Source of the DNA: JBOHUC01 sp050733935
GTDB lineage: Bacteria; Eisenbacteria; RBG-16-71-46; DASYSL01
Reading direction: 5' to 3'
DNA: 36,048 nt
Assembly: GCA_050733935.1 (NCBI GenBank)
Contig: JBOHUC010000174.1
Coordinates: 1 to 36,048, forward strand
The notes below the pieces were generated by a model. The model saw only the letters and a list, made by a program, of their open reading frames with translations. It searched no databases and was not told the origin of the DNA. Position 1 is the stretch's first letter. Each line of letters opens with the position of its first letter. The position numbers and the translations under genes were made by a program. Of this stretch, positions 1-8,496 are shown in pieces.

Positions 1-125
1 ACGGGGGCTGCGAGTATCTTCTTCCTCACGGCGGCGTCTCCTTCCGTTCGGGCGAATGCCCGGGTTCTTGGTCGAACCAGAAAGGTACGTCGCCTTCAGC
101 CTTTTACACACCTGTTGATCTTAGC
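1..125. other. Foreign sequence abutting the truncated activator gene
   Basis: The minus-strand activator reads normally down to its ATNRDL motif near position 140 and then loses all family similarity. The sequence from about 115-135 to the window edge therefore belongs to something else. It contains ACACACCTGTTGATC, loosely like the ends of some IS256-type elements, but no transposase is visible, so that reading is a guess. On the minus strand a GTG at 29-27 with a GGAAGGAG-like site upstream could begin a gene leaving the window, but only nine codons are visible. Confidence 0.35.
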
Positions 126-1604
126 CCCGCTCTGAAGATCCCGGTTCGTGGCCACGATCACCCGGACGTCGACTTGGATGGGCCGTGCACTGCCCAACCG
201 CTCGAGCGTCCTTTCCTGGAGGACGCGCAGGAGTTTCCCCTGCGACTCGAGCGGAAGCTCCGCGACCTCGTCGAGAAAGATCGTCGTTCCCGCGGCCAGC
301 TCGAACCGGCCGATCTGCCTCGACAGGGCCCCGGTGTAGGCGCCGCGCTCGCGTCCGAACAACTCGCTCTCGACGAGAGCGGTGGGGATCGCGGCGCAAT
401 TGACGCGGACCATCGGCCGTTCGTGCCTAAGGCTCACTTCATGGATGGCTTCAGCGAAGACCTCCTTGCCGCTCCCGGTTTCCCCGACGAGGAGAACGGT
501 CGCGTCCGTCCCTGCGACCGAATCGACCTGCGCGAGCGCGACGCGGGCCGCTTCGCTCTCGGCGGGGATCGAACGAGGCGCGGTGAGCGCCTTCACGTCC
601 CGCCGGAGCTGCACGTTCTCGCTGGCGAGCTGGTCCCGAAGTCGTTCGACCTCGGCCAGCGCCGAGCGGAGCTCGAGGAGATTCTGGCAGCGCGTGAGAC
701 CCTGCCCGAATACCGCCGCCACCAGTCGCAGCCGATCGAGAATCTCCGGGCTCCAGGCCCGCTCCGACCGCAGCGAGGCAAACGACAGAGCGCCGACAAT
801 GCAGCCGTTTGCGGACATGGGAACGACTGCGTTCGACTTCGCTCCGATGCTGCGCACGTTCTCGCGATCGAAGTCGTCGGGGATGTCGTCGAGAGAGTCG
901 ATCGCGACGATTTCGTTCGCCAGGACCCTCTTGTAGAACCACGGAAAGAGTTGCTTCGCGGAGACCCTCTCCGGAATCGGCAACGTGAACTCCGGCCGCG
1001 TCCAGATGTGCGTGTATTCGAAGTCCGCCCCAGAATTCGTGAACTGCCAAAGCGTACAGCGATCGATGTCCAGCGCTTCGACGATCTGGCGCTGGCTGTC
1101 GACGATCGCGTGATCCACATCCTCGGGCAGGATACTGACGAATCGGGCCGCGAGATCTCCCAGGAGGCGTTCGAACGCGAGCTTGTGCGCCTCCGCCTCG
1201 CGAATGCTCTGCTCCAGCGAGCGCCGGGCCGAAATGTCGACGATGGAGACGACGACCCAACGGCGGTCGTCGCGCGTGGCGACCGTGACCCCAATCTCGA
1301 TCGGAATCTCGGCGCCGTCCTTACGGCATCCGTGGAGCTCGTTCGCCACGCCCGGCCGTTTCGACTCGAGACGTTGCCAGGGCGGATCGCCTCCAGCGGG
1401 CGCGGCCACCGCGGCGGAAGGAGACAGGAGGCAGTCCACGCTCGCCCCCCGCAACTCGTCTGCCGCATACCCGAAGATCGCTTCGATGCGCGGATTCACG
1501 TAGAGAATCGCTCCCGCTTCGTCGCACACCACCACGCCGTCGGGCGAAGCCTCGACCGCAATCTCGTGCAATCCGCTCGCGAGCGTGGGCATCAGGGTCC
1601 TCAT
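96..1604 (-). pseudogene. Truncated sigma-54-dependent activator (PAS-GAF-AAA+), C-terminus lost
   Basis: Proteins of this family bind enhancer sites and use ATP to open sigma-54 promoters. Visible in order are a PAS domain (about residues 10-125), a GAF-like sensor (about 145-310), a coiled-coil linker, and an AAA+ domain with Walker A GETGSGKE, the sigma-54 contact loop GAYTGA and Walker B FLDEV. The reading frame leaves the family just after ATNRDL and stops 12 residues later. The rest of the AAA+ module (sensor II) and the Fis-type helix-turn-helix are missing, so the product cannot bind DNA specifically and is probably non-functional. The start ATG at 1604 has a weak ribosome site; an ATG four codons later is equally possible. 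It is divergent from the metabolic gene block and may once have controlled it, which is inference. Confidence 0.85.
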
Positions 1605-1868
1605 GCCGCCACGGGGACGTGCGCGGCGCGGGTGCGATACAGGGAGACCGCGAGGAGCAGCAGCGGCGCTTCGGCGAGAGCGTCCTCATGGGTCCGAGAT
1701 TTCGGAGAACGTTAGGCGGAACCATTGCCGGGGTCGAGCCAATTCGAAGGGTGTCGCGGGCGGTTCCTCGGACCGTATCCGCCCTCTCGGGAAATTGTGT
1801 GAGGTTGCGATCCAGCAATGAGTTCTGCGATCCGTGGTCAACGGATACTTCACCCGCAGGACGTCGGT

Positions 1869-1884
1869 CTCCGACATGTCGGAG
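1869..1884. promoter_or_regulatory. Perfect 16-bp palindrome, candidate operator
   Basis: The arm CTCCGACA is followed directly by its exact reverse complement. It lies in the 725-bp gene-poor region (1605-2328) between the broken activator and the amidohydrolase gene, where the promoter of the metabolic block should be. Perfect dyads of this size are typical of dimeric repressor sites. No convincing -35/-10 or GG-N10-GC sigma-54 element was found next to it. Confidence 0.35.
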
Positions 1885-1958
1885 GTGTCTCCGGCCGGTC
1901 GGGAGTTGCGGCCACGGCTCTCACCCCTGGCGCGTCCACGCAGGATGCCGACATCAGT

Positions 1959-2003
1959 TTTCTGCACAATCAGTTCCGACGATATGAGACATATCTGCAG
2001 AAA
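1959..2003. promoter_or_regulatory. Nested inverted repeats, candidate regulatory dyad or hairpin
   Basis: The outer arms TTTCTGCA (1959-1966) and TGCAGAAA (1996-2003) are exact reverse complements. Inside them GATATG and CATATC (1981-1995) form a second perfect repeat around AGA. The block is noticeably richer in A+T than its surroundings. It may be an operator, a cruciform-prone site or the stem of a leader RNA; the sequence alone does not decide. Nothing else recognisable was seen in 1605-2010 apart from the palindrome at 1869. Confidence 0.3.
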
Positions 2004-2010
2004 TCGGCGT

Positions 2011-2328
2011 GCGCACTGCGTTGCCTCCTTCTCGGTTGGACTTCCCGTCGGAGAACTGGAAGCTGTGGGGATTCACCCGAGGGAGTGCGGCGACAGCCTG
2101 GATGGCTGAGATGCCAGCTCACGACCGAGATCGCAAAGAGGGTCGAGCTCCGATACGTGGAGGAGTGGAAGGAAGAGAAGGATCTCAAGCGTGAGCTCCG
2201 GTCGAGCCGGTTCGTGAAGCTCGCGGGACTGATCGATCACGCCACGGAAAGGCCGCGGGTCGAGTTCGGTCTTGGAACTCGCTACCGGGCCTCGACTACG
2301 CGGAAGAAGTTCGTCAGGGAGACACGAC
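2011..2328 (+). pseudogene. Decayed antibiotic-biosynthesis-monooxygenase (ABM)-like gene
   Basis: From about 2090 one plus-strand frame has strongly GC-rich third positions, as in real genes here, and encodes a peptide with PGWLRCQL, LRYVEEW and LRSSRFVKLAGLIDHATE. This matches the general pattern of small ABM/quinol-monooxygenase proteins (a PGC-CRLY-like strand, VEEW, then LRSxRF-LL-LME). The expected N-terminal part appears in a different frame (2020-2107, containing LPVGELEAV), which ends at a stop. A frameshift therefore seems to have broken the gene, and no start codon with a ribosome site is evident. The frame runs on into the amidohydrolase start. It could instead be chance coding-like sequence. 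Confidence 0.4.
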
Positions 2329-3429
2329 ATGAATTCAGGAGTCCGCCGCCGAGTCCGTGTGCTTGCTGTCGTCGCGATGGTTGGGGCCGCGCTGCTTGGG
2401 GCTCACGTTCGCGCTTCAGGCCAGGCAGCCGGCGGGGCGGGGAAGGGCTTCGAATTCAACGACAGCCACTTCCACCTGACGAACTACGTCCAGGAGGGGA
2501 TCACCCCACGCCAGTTCCTCACAATCATGGGGACGCGCGTCGGACGGTCGACGCTGTTCGGCATTCCGCTTCAGCAGCAGTGGTCGTACCGGGTCTCCGG
2601 CAATGACGGCCCCACGTACTACCTCGATTCGGACGCACCGCTCTACTACTACTCGTTCACCGACGCCTACATCGCGAGCGTGTACAGAGCGCTGTCGCCT
2701 GCGGATCAGGCCCGCTTCGACCCCATGATCACGGGCTTCAACCCGACCGACATGTACGCGGCGGACCACATTCGCCGCGTGCTGAAGACGTTTCCCGGCG
2801 TGTTCTCGGGCATCGGGGAGTTCACGATCCACAAGGAGTTCGTGTCCTCCAAGATCTCGGGGGAGGTCGCCAGCCTCACGGATCCCGCGCTCGATCGAGT
2901 CCTCGACCTTGCGGCGGAGGCAGGGCTCGTCGTGATCCTGCACAACGATCTCGACCGCCCGATGGCCGCGAAGGGTGCGGAGCCCGTCTTCCTGACCCAG
3001 CTCAAGGACCTGTTCCGGAGGCACACGAACGCGACGATCATCTGGGCCCACGTGGGCGTCGGCCGCATCGTCCATCCCGTTCAGAACCATCTCGGGATGC
3101 TCGAGGCCATCATGAGCGACCCGGCACTCCGCCACGTCCACTTCGACATCTCCTGGGACGAGACGGCGAAGTACATCGTCGCCAGCCCGGAAGCCACGCG
3201 TCGCACGGCCGAGCTCATCAACCGCTACCCGGACCGGTTCCTGTTCGGGACCGATACCGTTGCTCCGGCGAGCCCGGAAAAGTATTTCGGGGTCTTCGAG
3301 ATGTACGAGCCGCTGTGGAAAGCGCTGACCCCGGAGGCGAGCGAAAAAGTCCGCAAGGGGAACTACGAGAGGCTGTTCGATGCGGCCCGGATCAAGGTGC
3401 GAGCATGGGAGAAGGCTCATGCGAACTGA
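2329..3429 (+). CDS. Exported amidohydrolase (amidohydrolase-2 / TIM-barrel metal hydrolase)
   Basis: A 366-residue protein with an Arg-rich start and a hydrophobic stretch (residues 9-29), read as a signal peptide, so it probably acts in the periplasm. The metal-site pattern of the amidohydrolase-2 family is present: H47-F-H49 after strand 1, H205 (ILHND), H241 (IWAHVG) and D309 (FGTDT). Members hydrolyse amides or esters or decarboxylate aromatic acids, and the substrate cannot be told here. The ATG at 2329 was chosen because AGGGAG lies just upstream and the signal peptide starts there; the frame is open further upstream. It heads a run of exported amino-acid enzymes and porins and ends 34 bp before the porin gene, so a role in processing an imported amide is plausible but inferred. 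Confidence 0.8.
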   Translation: MNSGVRRRVRVLAVVAMVGAALLGAHVRASGQAAGGAGKGFEFNDSHFHLTNYVQEGITPRQFLTIMGTRVGRSTLFGIPLQQQWSYRVSGNDGPTYYLDSDAPLYYYSFTDAYIASVYRALSPADQARFDPMITGFNPTDMYAADHIRRVLKTFPGVFSGIGEFTIHKEFVSSKISGEVASLTDPALDRVLDLAAEAGLVVILHNDLDRPMAAKGAEPVFLTQLKDLFRRHTNATIIWAHVGVGRIVHPVQNHLGMLEAIMSDPALRHVHFDISWDETAKYIVASPEATRRTAELINRYPDRFLFGTDTVAPASPEKYFGVFEMYEPLWKALTPEASEKVRKGNYERLFDAARIKVRAWEKAHAN

Positions 3430-3463
3430 GACCGGGCCGCTGATCCCACGCAAGGAGGAATCC

Positions 3464-4675
3464 ATGCAGAGGTCCAAGGTGCAGATGCTCGCGATCGCGG
3501 TGGTCACGCTGACGACGCTGCTCGCCGTGTCGCACGCGAGCGCGCAAGACAAGGTGAAGGCCAGCATCTACGGCTTCGCCATGACCGACGTTCGCTACGA
3601 TACAGAAGCCATCGACCCCGAGTGGTTCGACGTCGTTCGGCCCACGAAACTGCCGGCCTCGGAGGCCGATAAGTTCGGCAAGAACGGCAGCATGGCGTTC
3701 AGCGTCCGCCAGACGCGGTTTGGCACCAAGGCGTGGATTCCGACCTCTCTGGGCGAGCTTCGGACGACGTTCGAGTGGGAACTCTTCGGGACCGGTGTCG
3801 ACGCGGGTCAGACGACGATCCGGCTTCGCCACGCGTACGGCGAGCTCGGACAGTTCGGAGCGGGACAGACGTGGAGCCCGTTCATGGACATCGACGTCTT
3901 CCCGAACTCGATCGAGTACTGGGGACCGAACGGCATGGCGTTCTTCCGGAACGTCCAGCTGCGCTGGATGCCCATCCAGGGAGACACGCGCGCGACGATC
4001 GCGCTCGAGCGGCCGGGCGCGAGCGCGGACCAGGGAGTCTACTCGGACCGCATCGAGCTCGCAGGCGTCACGCCTCGCTTCCCGGTGCCCGACCTCTCGG
4101 CGGAGTACCGGCTCGGGCAGTCCTGGGGCTACATCGAGGGAGCTGGAATCCTCCGTTACGTCGAGTGGGATGACCTCGGCCCGGGCCCGACGGACCTGTC
4201 CGGGGATGCAATGTGCTGGGGTGTCAACCTGAGCTCGAACGTGAAGTTCGGCCGCGACGTGCTGAGGCTCTCCGCGCTCTACGGAGAGGGAATTCAGAAC
4301 TACATGAACGATGCGCCGGCCGACATCGGCACCGAGCCGAACCCGGGCGATCCCATCGCGCCGATCAAGGGTGTGGCGATTCCGCTGTTCGGCCTCGTGG
4401 CCTTCCTGGACCACACCTGGAACGACAAGTGGACGAGCTCGATCGGCTATTCACGCGTGGACATCGACAATGTCGAGGGCCAGGCCGCGAACGCTTTCAA
4501 GGTCGGTCAGTACGCCCTCGTCAATCTCCTCTACACGCCGGTTCCGAATCTCATGCTCGGTCCCGAGCTCCAGTGGGATCAGCGCCAGAACAACAGCGAC
4601 GACTGGACGATCGACAACCTCGGCGTCCAGTTCTCGGCCAAGTACAGCTTCTCGACGATGATCGGAGGAGACTGA
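3464..4675 (+). CDS. DcaP-like outer-membrane porin
   Basis: A 403-residue precursor. A strong ribosome site (AAGGAGGAA) precedes the ATG, and the signal peptide ends near ASA-QD (residue 27-28). The mature protein opens with KASIYGFAMTDVRYD and continues as alternating amphipathic strands (FEWELFG, IRLRHAYGELG, WSPFMDIDVFPNSIEYWGP), the pattern of DcaP-type trimeric porins, ending in the beta-signal-like KYSFSTMIGGD. DcaP of Acinetobacter is linked to dicarboxylic-acid uptake (established knowledge). Here it is followed directly by glutaminase, aspartase and asparaginase genes, which fits entry of acidic or amide amino acids or exit of fumarate. Its stop overlaps the glutaminase start by one base (TGATG), indicating translational coupling. 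Confidence 0.75.
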   Translation: MQRSKVQMLAIAVVTLTTLLAVSHASAQDKVKASIYGFAMTDVRYDTEAIDPEWFDVVRPTKLPASEADKFGKNGSMAFSVRQTRFGTKAWIPTSLGELRTTFEWELFGTGVDAGQTTIRLRHAYGELGQFGAGQTWSPFMDIDVFPNSIEYWGPNGMAFFRNVQLRWMPIQGDTRATIALERPGASADQGVYSDRIELAGVTPRFPVPDLSAEYRLGQSWGYIEGAGILRYVEWDDLGPGPTDLSGDAMCWGVNLSSNVKFGRDVLRLSALYGEGIQNYMNDAPADIGTEPNPGDPIAPIKGVAIPLFGLVAFLDHTWNDKWTSSIGYSRVDIDNVEGQAANAFKVGQYALVNLLYTPVPNLMLGPELQWDQRQNNSDDWTIDNLGVQFSAKYSFSTMIGGD

Positions 4676-5742
4676 TGAAGGCTATTGAATCGGTGCCGCG
4701 TCGGCGCGTCAGGCCGTTTGAAGCGCTGATTCCAGCGCTCCTCACGGCCGGCCTGCTGATCCCGCCCGGCGTATCGGAAGCGCAGAGGTCCGGTGTTCCG
4801 ACGGCTGCCGACGTGCAGGCCGCTGTCAACAGCGCGCATGCGAAGTTCAAGGACCTCAAGGAAGGGAAGAATGCGGACTACATCCCCGCCCTCGCGAAGG
4901 TGGATTCCAACATCTTCGGGATCGCGGTCGTGACGGTCGACGGCAAGGTCACCACCACCGGAGACATCACGTCGGAGGTGTCGATCCAGTCGATCTCCAA
5001 GGTCTTCACGATGGCGTACGTGATGCAGCAATCGGGACCGGACGCCCTGTTGAACAACATGGGCGTGGATGCAACCGGCCAGGTGTTCAACTCGATCACC
5101 GCGGTCGAGCAGTACAAGGGCGCCGAGATGAACCCGCTCGTCAACCCGGGTGCGATCACGACGACGAGCATGGTCCAGGGGGCGAACCGGGCCGAGGTGT
5201 GGAAGAAGATCCTCGACACGCACAGCGACTATGCAGGGCGAAAGCTGGGTGTGAACCAGGAGGTCTTCAAGTCCGAGGCCGAGACGAACCAGCGCAACCA
5301 GGCCATCGCGCAGCTCATGTACGCCTATGGCCACATCAAGGACAAGCCGCTCGAGGCGTGCGACATCTACACGGAGCAGTGCGCGATCAGTGTGAACGCG
5401 AAGGATCTCGCGACCATGGCCGCGACGCTCGCCAACGGGGGCAAGAACCCGGTGACCGGCAAGCAGTGCCTGGACTCGAAGTACGTTCCGGAGGTGCTCG
5501 CGGTCATGGCGACCGCGGGCATGTACGACGACTCGGGCAAGTGGCTCTACGCCACCGGTCTCCCCGCGAAGAGCGGCGTCGGCGGCGGGGTCATCGCGGT
5601 CTCGCCCGGCAAGTTTGGCATTGCGGTCATCTCGCCTCCACTCGACGCAGCGGGGAACAGCGTCAAGGCTCAGAAGGCGATTACGGACATCTCGAACGCG
5701 CTCGGGGGCAATCCGTACGCCTCGAGCCCCGCAAAGAAGTAG
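4675..5742 (+). CDS. glsA: Exported glutaminase A
   Basis: A 355-residue member of the serine-dependent beta-lactamase-like glutaminase family, converting L-glutamine to L-glutamate and ammonia. The catalytic SxxK motif is seen as S106-I-S-K109 within SIQSISKVF. The family blocks NPLVNPGAITTT, ETNQRNQAIAQLMYAYG and AKSGVGGGVIAV are intact. Typical GlsA proteins of about 310 residues are cytoplasmic. This one has about 40 extra N-terminal residues with Arg residues, a hydrophobic core (about 18-34) and SEAQ, which look like a signal peptide, so a periplasmic location is inferred. The ATG overlaps the porin stop codon, and GGAGGAG lies immediately upstream. The aspartase gene follows 31 bp later. 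Confidence 0.9.
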   Translation: MKAIESVPRRRVRPFEALIPALLTAGLLIPPGVSEAQRSGVPTAADVQAAVNSAHAKFKDLKEGKNADYIPALAKVDSNIFGIAVVTVDGKVTTTGDITSEVSIQSISKVFTMAYVMQQSGPDALLNNMGVDATGQVFNSITAVEQYKGAEMNPLVNPGAITTTSMVQGANRAEVWKKILDTHSDYAGRKLGVNQEVFKSEAETNQRNQAIAQLMYAYGHIKDKPLEACDIYTEQCAISVNAKDLATMAATLANGGKNPVTGKQCLDSKYVPEVLAVMATAGMYDDSGKWLYATGLPAKSGVGGGVIAVSPGKFGIAVISPPLDAAGNSVKAQKAITDISNALGGNPYASSPAKK

Positions 5743-5773
5743 TCACGGAGCAGCTTTGCCCGGGAGAACCAAT

Positions 5774-7312
5774 ATGAACACCATGTCGAACAACACCCTG
5801 GCCGGGAAGAAGGGGACGGTCTTCGCGCTCGTCCTCGCACTCCTCTGGGCAGGGAACGTATCGCTTGCGGACGCCCAGGCGTCAAAGTCGGCGAAGGGCT
5901 CGACCGCGATGCGAACGGAGAAGGACCTGCTCGGAGAGAAACAGATCCCGGGAGATGCCTACTACGGGGTGCAGACCGCGAGGGCGCTCGAGAACTTCCA
6001 GCTCTCGGGTGTGCTGATCAACCACTATCCCGGCTATGTCGAAGCGTGGGCGATCGTGAAGCTCGCGGCCGCGCGCGCGAACACGCAGGTCGGGGCCATG
6101 AAGCCCGAGACGCTGGCCGCGATCGAGAAGGCGTGCAAGGCCGTGCGCGAGGGCAAGTACCACGATCAGTTCCTGGTCGACTGGTACCAGGGGGGCGCGG
6201 GGACCTCGACCAACATGAACGCGAACGAGGTCCTGGCGAACGTCGCGCTCGAGCTGAGCGGCCACAAGAAGGGTGAGTACGAGATCGTCGAGCCGCACGA
6301 CGACCTCAACATGTCGCAGTCCACGAACGACTCCTATCCCACGGCCATCAAGGTCGCGCTCATGATGCGGAACGACAAGCTGATCGCCGAGCTGGAGCAG
6401 CTCGCAGCGTCGTTCCGGGCGAAGGGCAATGCCTATCTGAAGATCGTGAAGATGGGGCGGACGGAGCTCCAGGACGCCGTCCCGATGACGGTCGGGCAGG
6501 AGTTCCACGCGTTTGCCGCATCCCTCGAAGTCGAGATCCAGGTCCTCAAGGACGCCGAGAAATATCTCTATCCGGTGAACATGGGAGCGACCGCGATCGG
6601 CACGAGCATCAACGTGCCGAAGGGCTATCACGAGAAGTGCGCGGCGGAGCTCGCGAAGTTGACCGGCAAGCCGATTGTCCCGGCGGGCGACATGATCGCG
6701 GCGACGTGGGACCAGCAGGGGTTCGTCGCGTACTCGGGAGCGCTCAAGAGCACGGCGATCAAGCTCTCGAAGATCGCGAGCGACCTGATCCTCCTCGCCT
6801 CGGGCCCGCGCGCCGGACTCGCGGAGATCAACCTGCCAGCGATTCAGCCGGGCTCCTCGATCATGCCGGGCAAGGTGAACCCCGTCGTGCCCGAGGTCGT
6901 GAACGTCGTCATGTTCCGCATCATGGCCAACGACTACGCTGTGACTCTGGCCGCCCACAGCGGGCAGCTTCAGTTGAACGCGTACGAGCCGCTCGAAGGC
7001 GTGGCGATGATGGAGTCGCAGCACCTGATGTTCAACACCTCGAAGCTCTTGCGCACGAAGTGCGTCGATGGCATCACGGTGAACGAGAAGGTGCTTGAGC
7101 ACTACATGGAGACGACGGTCGGGATCGTCACCGCCCTCAATCCCGTCCTGGGTTACGAAAAGGCGACGGAGCTCGCAAGCGAGGCCTACAAGAGCGGGAA
7201 GGGCGTGCTCGAGGTCATTCGCGAACAGAAGCTGCTGACCGAAGCGCAAATCGCGGACCTGCTGGATCCCATCAAGCTGACGAATCTGGATCCGACTCAG
7301 TACAAGAAGTAG
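5774..7312 (+). CDS. aspA: Aspartate ammonia-lyase with an apparent signal peptide
   Basis: A 512-residue protein of the fumarase/aspartase superfamily, catalysing L-aspartate to fumarate plus ammonia. Aspartase rather than class II fumarase is indicated by the opening MRTEKDLLGEKQIPGDAYYG (residues 46-65), TELQDAVPMT (230-239; fumarases have a TH-LQDA-type block) and the flexible-loop signature GSSIMPGKVNP (360-370) with the catalytic serine. SQSTNDS (181-187) is also present. Residues 1-45 precede the normal aspartase start and comprise KK, a hydrophobic run (15-33) and ADAQA-SKS, a good signal peptide. Known aspartases are cytoplasmic tetramers, so an exported form is unusual. It lies between glutaminase and asparaginase, whose products include its substrate. 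A GGAG site lies about 8 bases before the ATG. Confidence 0.88.
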   Translation: MNTMSNNTLAGKKGTVFALVLALLWAGNVSLADAQASKSAKGSTAMRTEKDLLGEKQIPGDAYYGVQTARALENFQLSGVLINHYPGYVEAWAIVKLAAARANTQVGAMKPETLAAIEKACKAVREGKYHDQFLVDWYQGGAGTSTNMNANEVLANVALELSGHKKGEYEIVEPHDDLNMSQSTNDSYPTAIKVALMMRNDKLIAELEQLAASFRAKGNAYLKIVKMGRTELQDAVPMTVGQEFHAFAASLEVEIQVLKDAEKYLYPVNMGATAIGTSINVPKGYHEKCAAELAKLTGKPIVPAGDMIAATWDQQGFVAYSGALKSTAIKLSKIASDLILLASGPRAGLAEINLPAIQPGSSIMPGKVNPVVPEVVNVVMFRIMANDYAVTLAAHSGQLQLNAYEPLEGVAMMESQHLMFNTSKLLRTKCVDGITVNEKVLEHYMETTVGIVTALNPVLGYEKATELASEAYKSGKGVLEVIREQKLLTEAQIADLLDPIKLTNLDPTQYKK

Positions 7313-7341
7313 AAGCGGCCGCGCACCCAAAGGAGAGAGCA

Positions 7342-8415
7342 ATGAAGAAGTTGCATGTTGTCGGAATGATCGGTGCGGTCGCCGTCGTCGCCGCAGGCGT
7401 TGCCTGCGGCCAGAATGCGGCCTCGAGAAAGCCGAGGGTCACGATCCTGGCGACGGGGGGCACGATTGCCGGGTCCGCCGCTTCGCAGACCGAGGCGGGC
7501 TACCAGTCCGGCGCCGTCGGCGTGGACATCCTGATCCAGGCCGTTCCCCAGCTCAAGGAGATCGCCGAGGTCAAGGGCGAACAGATCGCGAGCATCGGCA
7601 GCCAGGACATGAACGACGAGGTGTGGCTCAAGCTCGGGAAGCGCGTGAACGAACTCGCCGCGTCCGCGACCGTGGACGGCATCGCGATCACGCACGGCAC
7701 GGACACCGTCGAGGAGACGTCGTACTTCCTGCACCTTGTCGCCAAGACCGACAAGCCGATCGTGATCACCGGTTCGATGCGGCCTTCGACCGCCATGAGC
7801 GCGGACGGCCCGCTCAACATCTACAACGCCGTCGCCGTCGCCGCCGATCCGAAGGCGCGCGGTCGCGGCGTGATGGTCGCGGTGGATGATGACATCCACT
7901 CGGCACACGACATCATCAAGACGCACACGACCGACGTGGCAACGTTCAGCTCCGGCGAGGCCGGCCTCGTCGGCGAAACGCTCTTCGGCAAGAACACGTG
8001 GTATCGGAGCCCGGCGCAGGTGCATACGAAAGGCAGCGAATTCAGCATCGACGGGGTCACGGCCCTGCCGCGCGTGGACATCATCTACGCGCACGCGAAC
8101 ATGTCGCCTGATCTCATTACGGCGGCCGCGACGAACGGTGCCAAGGGAATCGTGATCGCGGGCGTCGGGGACGGGAACATGACCGCGCCAGCCATTGAAG
8201 CGGTGAAGGCGGCCACGGCGAAGGGCGTGATCGTCGTCCGGTCCTCGCGGACGAACGGCGGCATCATTCGTCGCGACATCGAGGTCAAGGACGACGACCT
8301 CGGAACGGTTGCTTCCATGGAGCTCAATCCCTCGAAGTCGCGCGTGCTGCTCCAGCTTGCGCTCCTCAAGACGCAGGATCGGAAGAAGATCCAGGACTAC
8401 TTCAACCGCTACTAG
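7342..8415 (+). CDS. ansB: Type II (periplasmic) L-asparaginase
   Basis: A 357-residue protein hydrolysing L-asparagine to L-aspartate and ammonia. It follows the E. coli AnsB pattern closely: ILATGGTIAG with nucleophile T41, GSQDMND, ITHGTDTVEET with T120 and D121 of the second catalytic triad, MRPSTAMSADGP, GVGDGNM, and the C-terminal VLLQLAL-KTQD block. The N-terminus MKK plus a hydrophobic core ending at ACGQ is a secretion signal. A lipoprotein cleavage before Cys22 is possible, but the lipobox is imperfect. A clean AAGGAGAGAG site precedes the ATG. It is placed after aspartase with 29 bp between, so its product aspartate would be consumed by the neighbouring enzyme. High-affinity periplasmic asparaginases often respond to anaerobiosis or nitrogen supply in other bacteria; no such site was recognised here. 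Confidence 0.93.
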   Translation: MKKLHVVGMIGAVAVVAAGVACGQNAASRKPRVTILATGGTIAGSAASQTEAGYQSGAVGVDILIQAVPQLKEIAEVKGEQIASIGSQDMNDEVWLKLGKRVNELAASATVDGIAITHGTDTVEETSYFLHLVAKTDKPIVITGSMRPSTAMSADGPLNIYNAVAVAADPKARGRGVMVAVDDDIHSAHDIIKTHTTDVATFSSGEAGLVGETLFGKNTWYRSPAQVHTKGSEFSIDGVTALPRVDIIYAHANMSPDLITAAATNGAKGIVIAGVGDGNMTAPAIEAVKAATAKGVIVVRSSRTNGGIIRRDIEVKDDDLGTVASMELNPSKSRVLLQLALLKTQDRKKIQDYFNRY

Positions 8416-8429
8416 ATCGTAGGTCCCAG

Positions 8430-8472
8430 ACCCGGGGCGGGCGGAGGCGAGGAGGCATTCCCTGCCCCGGGT
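8430..8472 (+). promoter_or_regulatory. GC-rich hairpin between ansB and the porin gene
   Basis: ACCCGGGGC (8430-8438) pairs exactly with GCCCCGGGT (8464-8472) across a 25-base G-rich loop. No U-run follows, so it is a poor Rho-independent terminator. It occupies the widest gap (81 bp) inside the gene block and may protect or partly end the upstream transcript. Confidence 0.4.
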
Positions 8473-8496
8473 TGTCCGTCACCCGATGGAGGATCG

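Noticed and set aside
1..29. Possible gene starting at the minus-strand GTG 29
   Set aside because: Only nine codons are inside the window, too little to support a gene call.
174..1715. Long plus-strand open frame opposite the activator gene
   Set aside because: It is a GC-skew shadow of the PAS-GAF-AAA+ frame; the translation is Arg/Asp-rich and low in hydrophobic periodicity, with no domain.
1605..2328. Sigma-54 promoter for the metabolic block
   Set aside because: I looked for GG-N10-GC with TGGCAC/TTGC and found no match better than chance.
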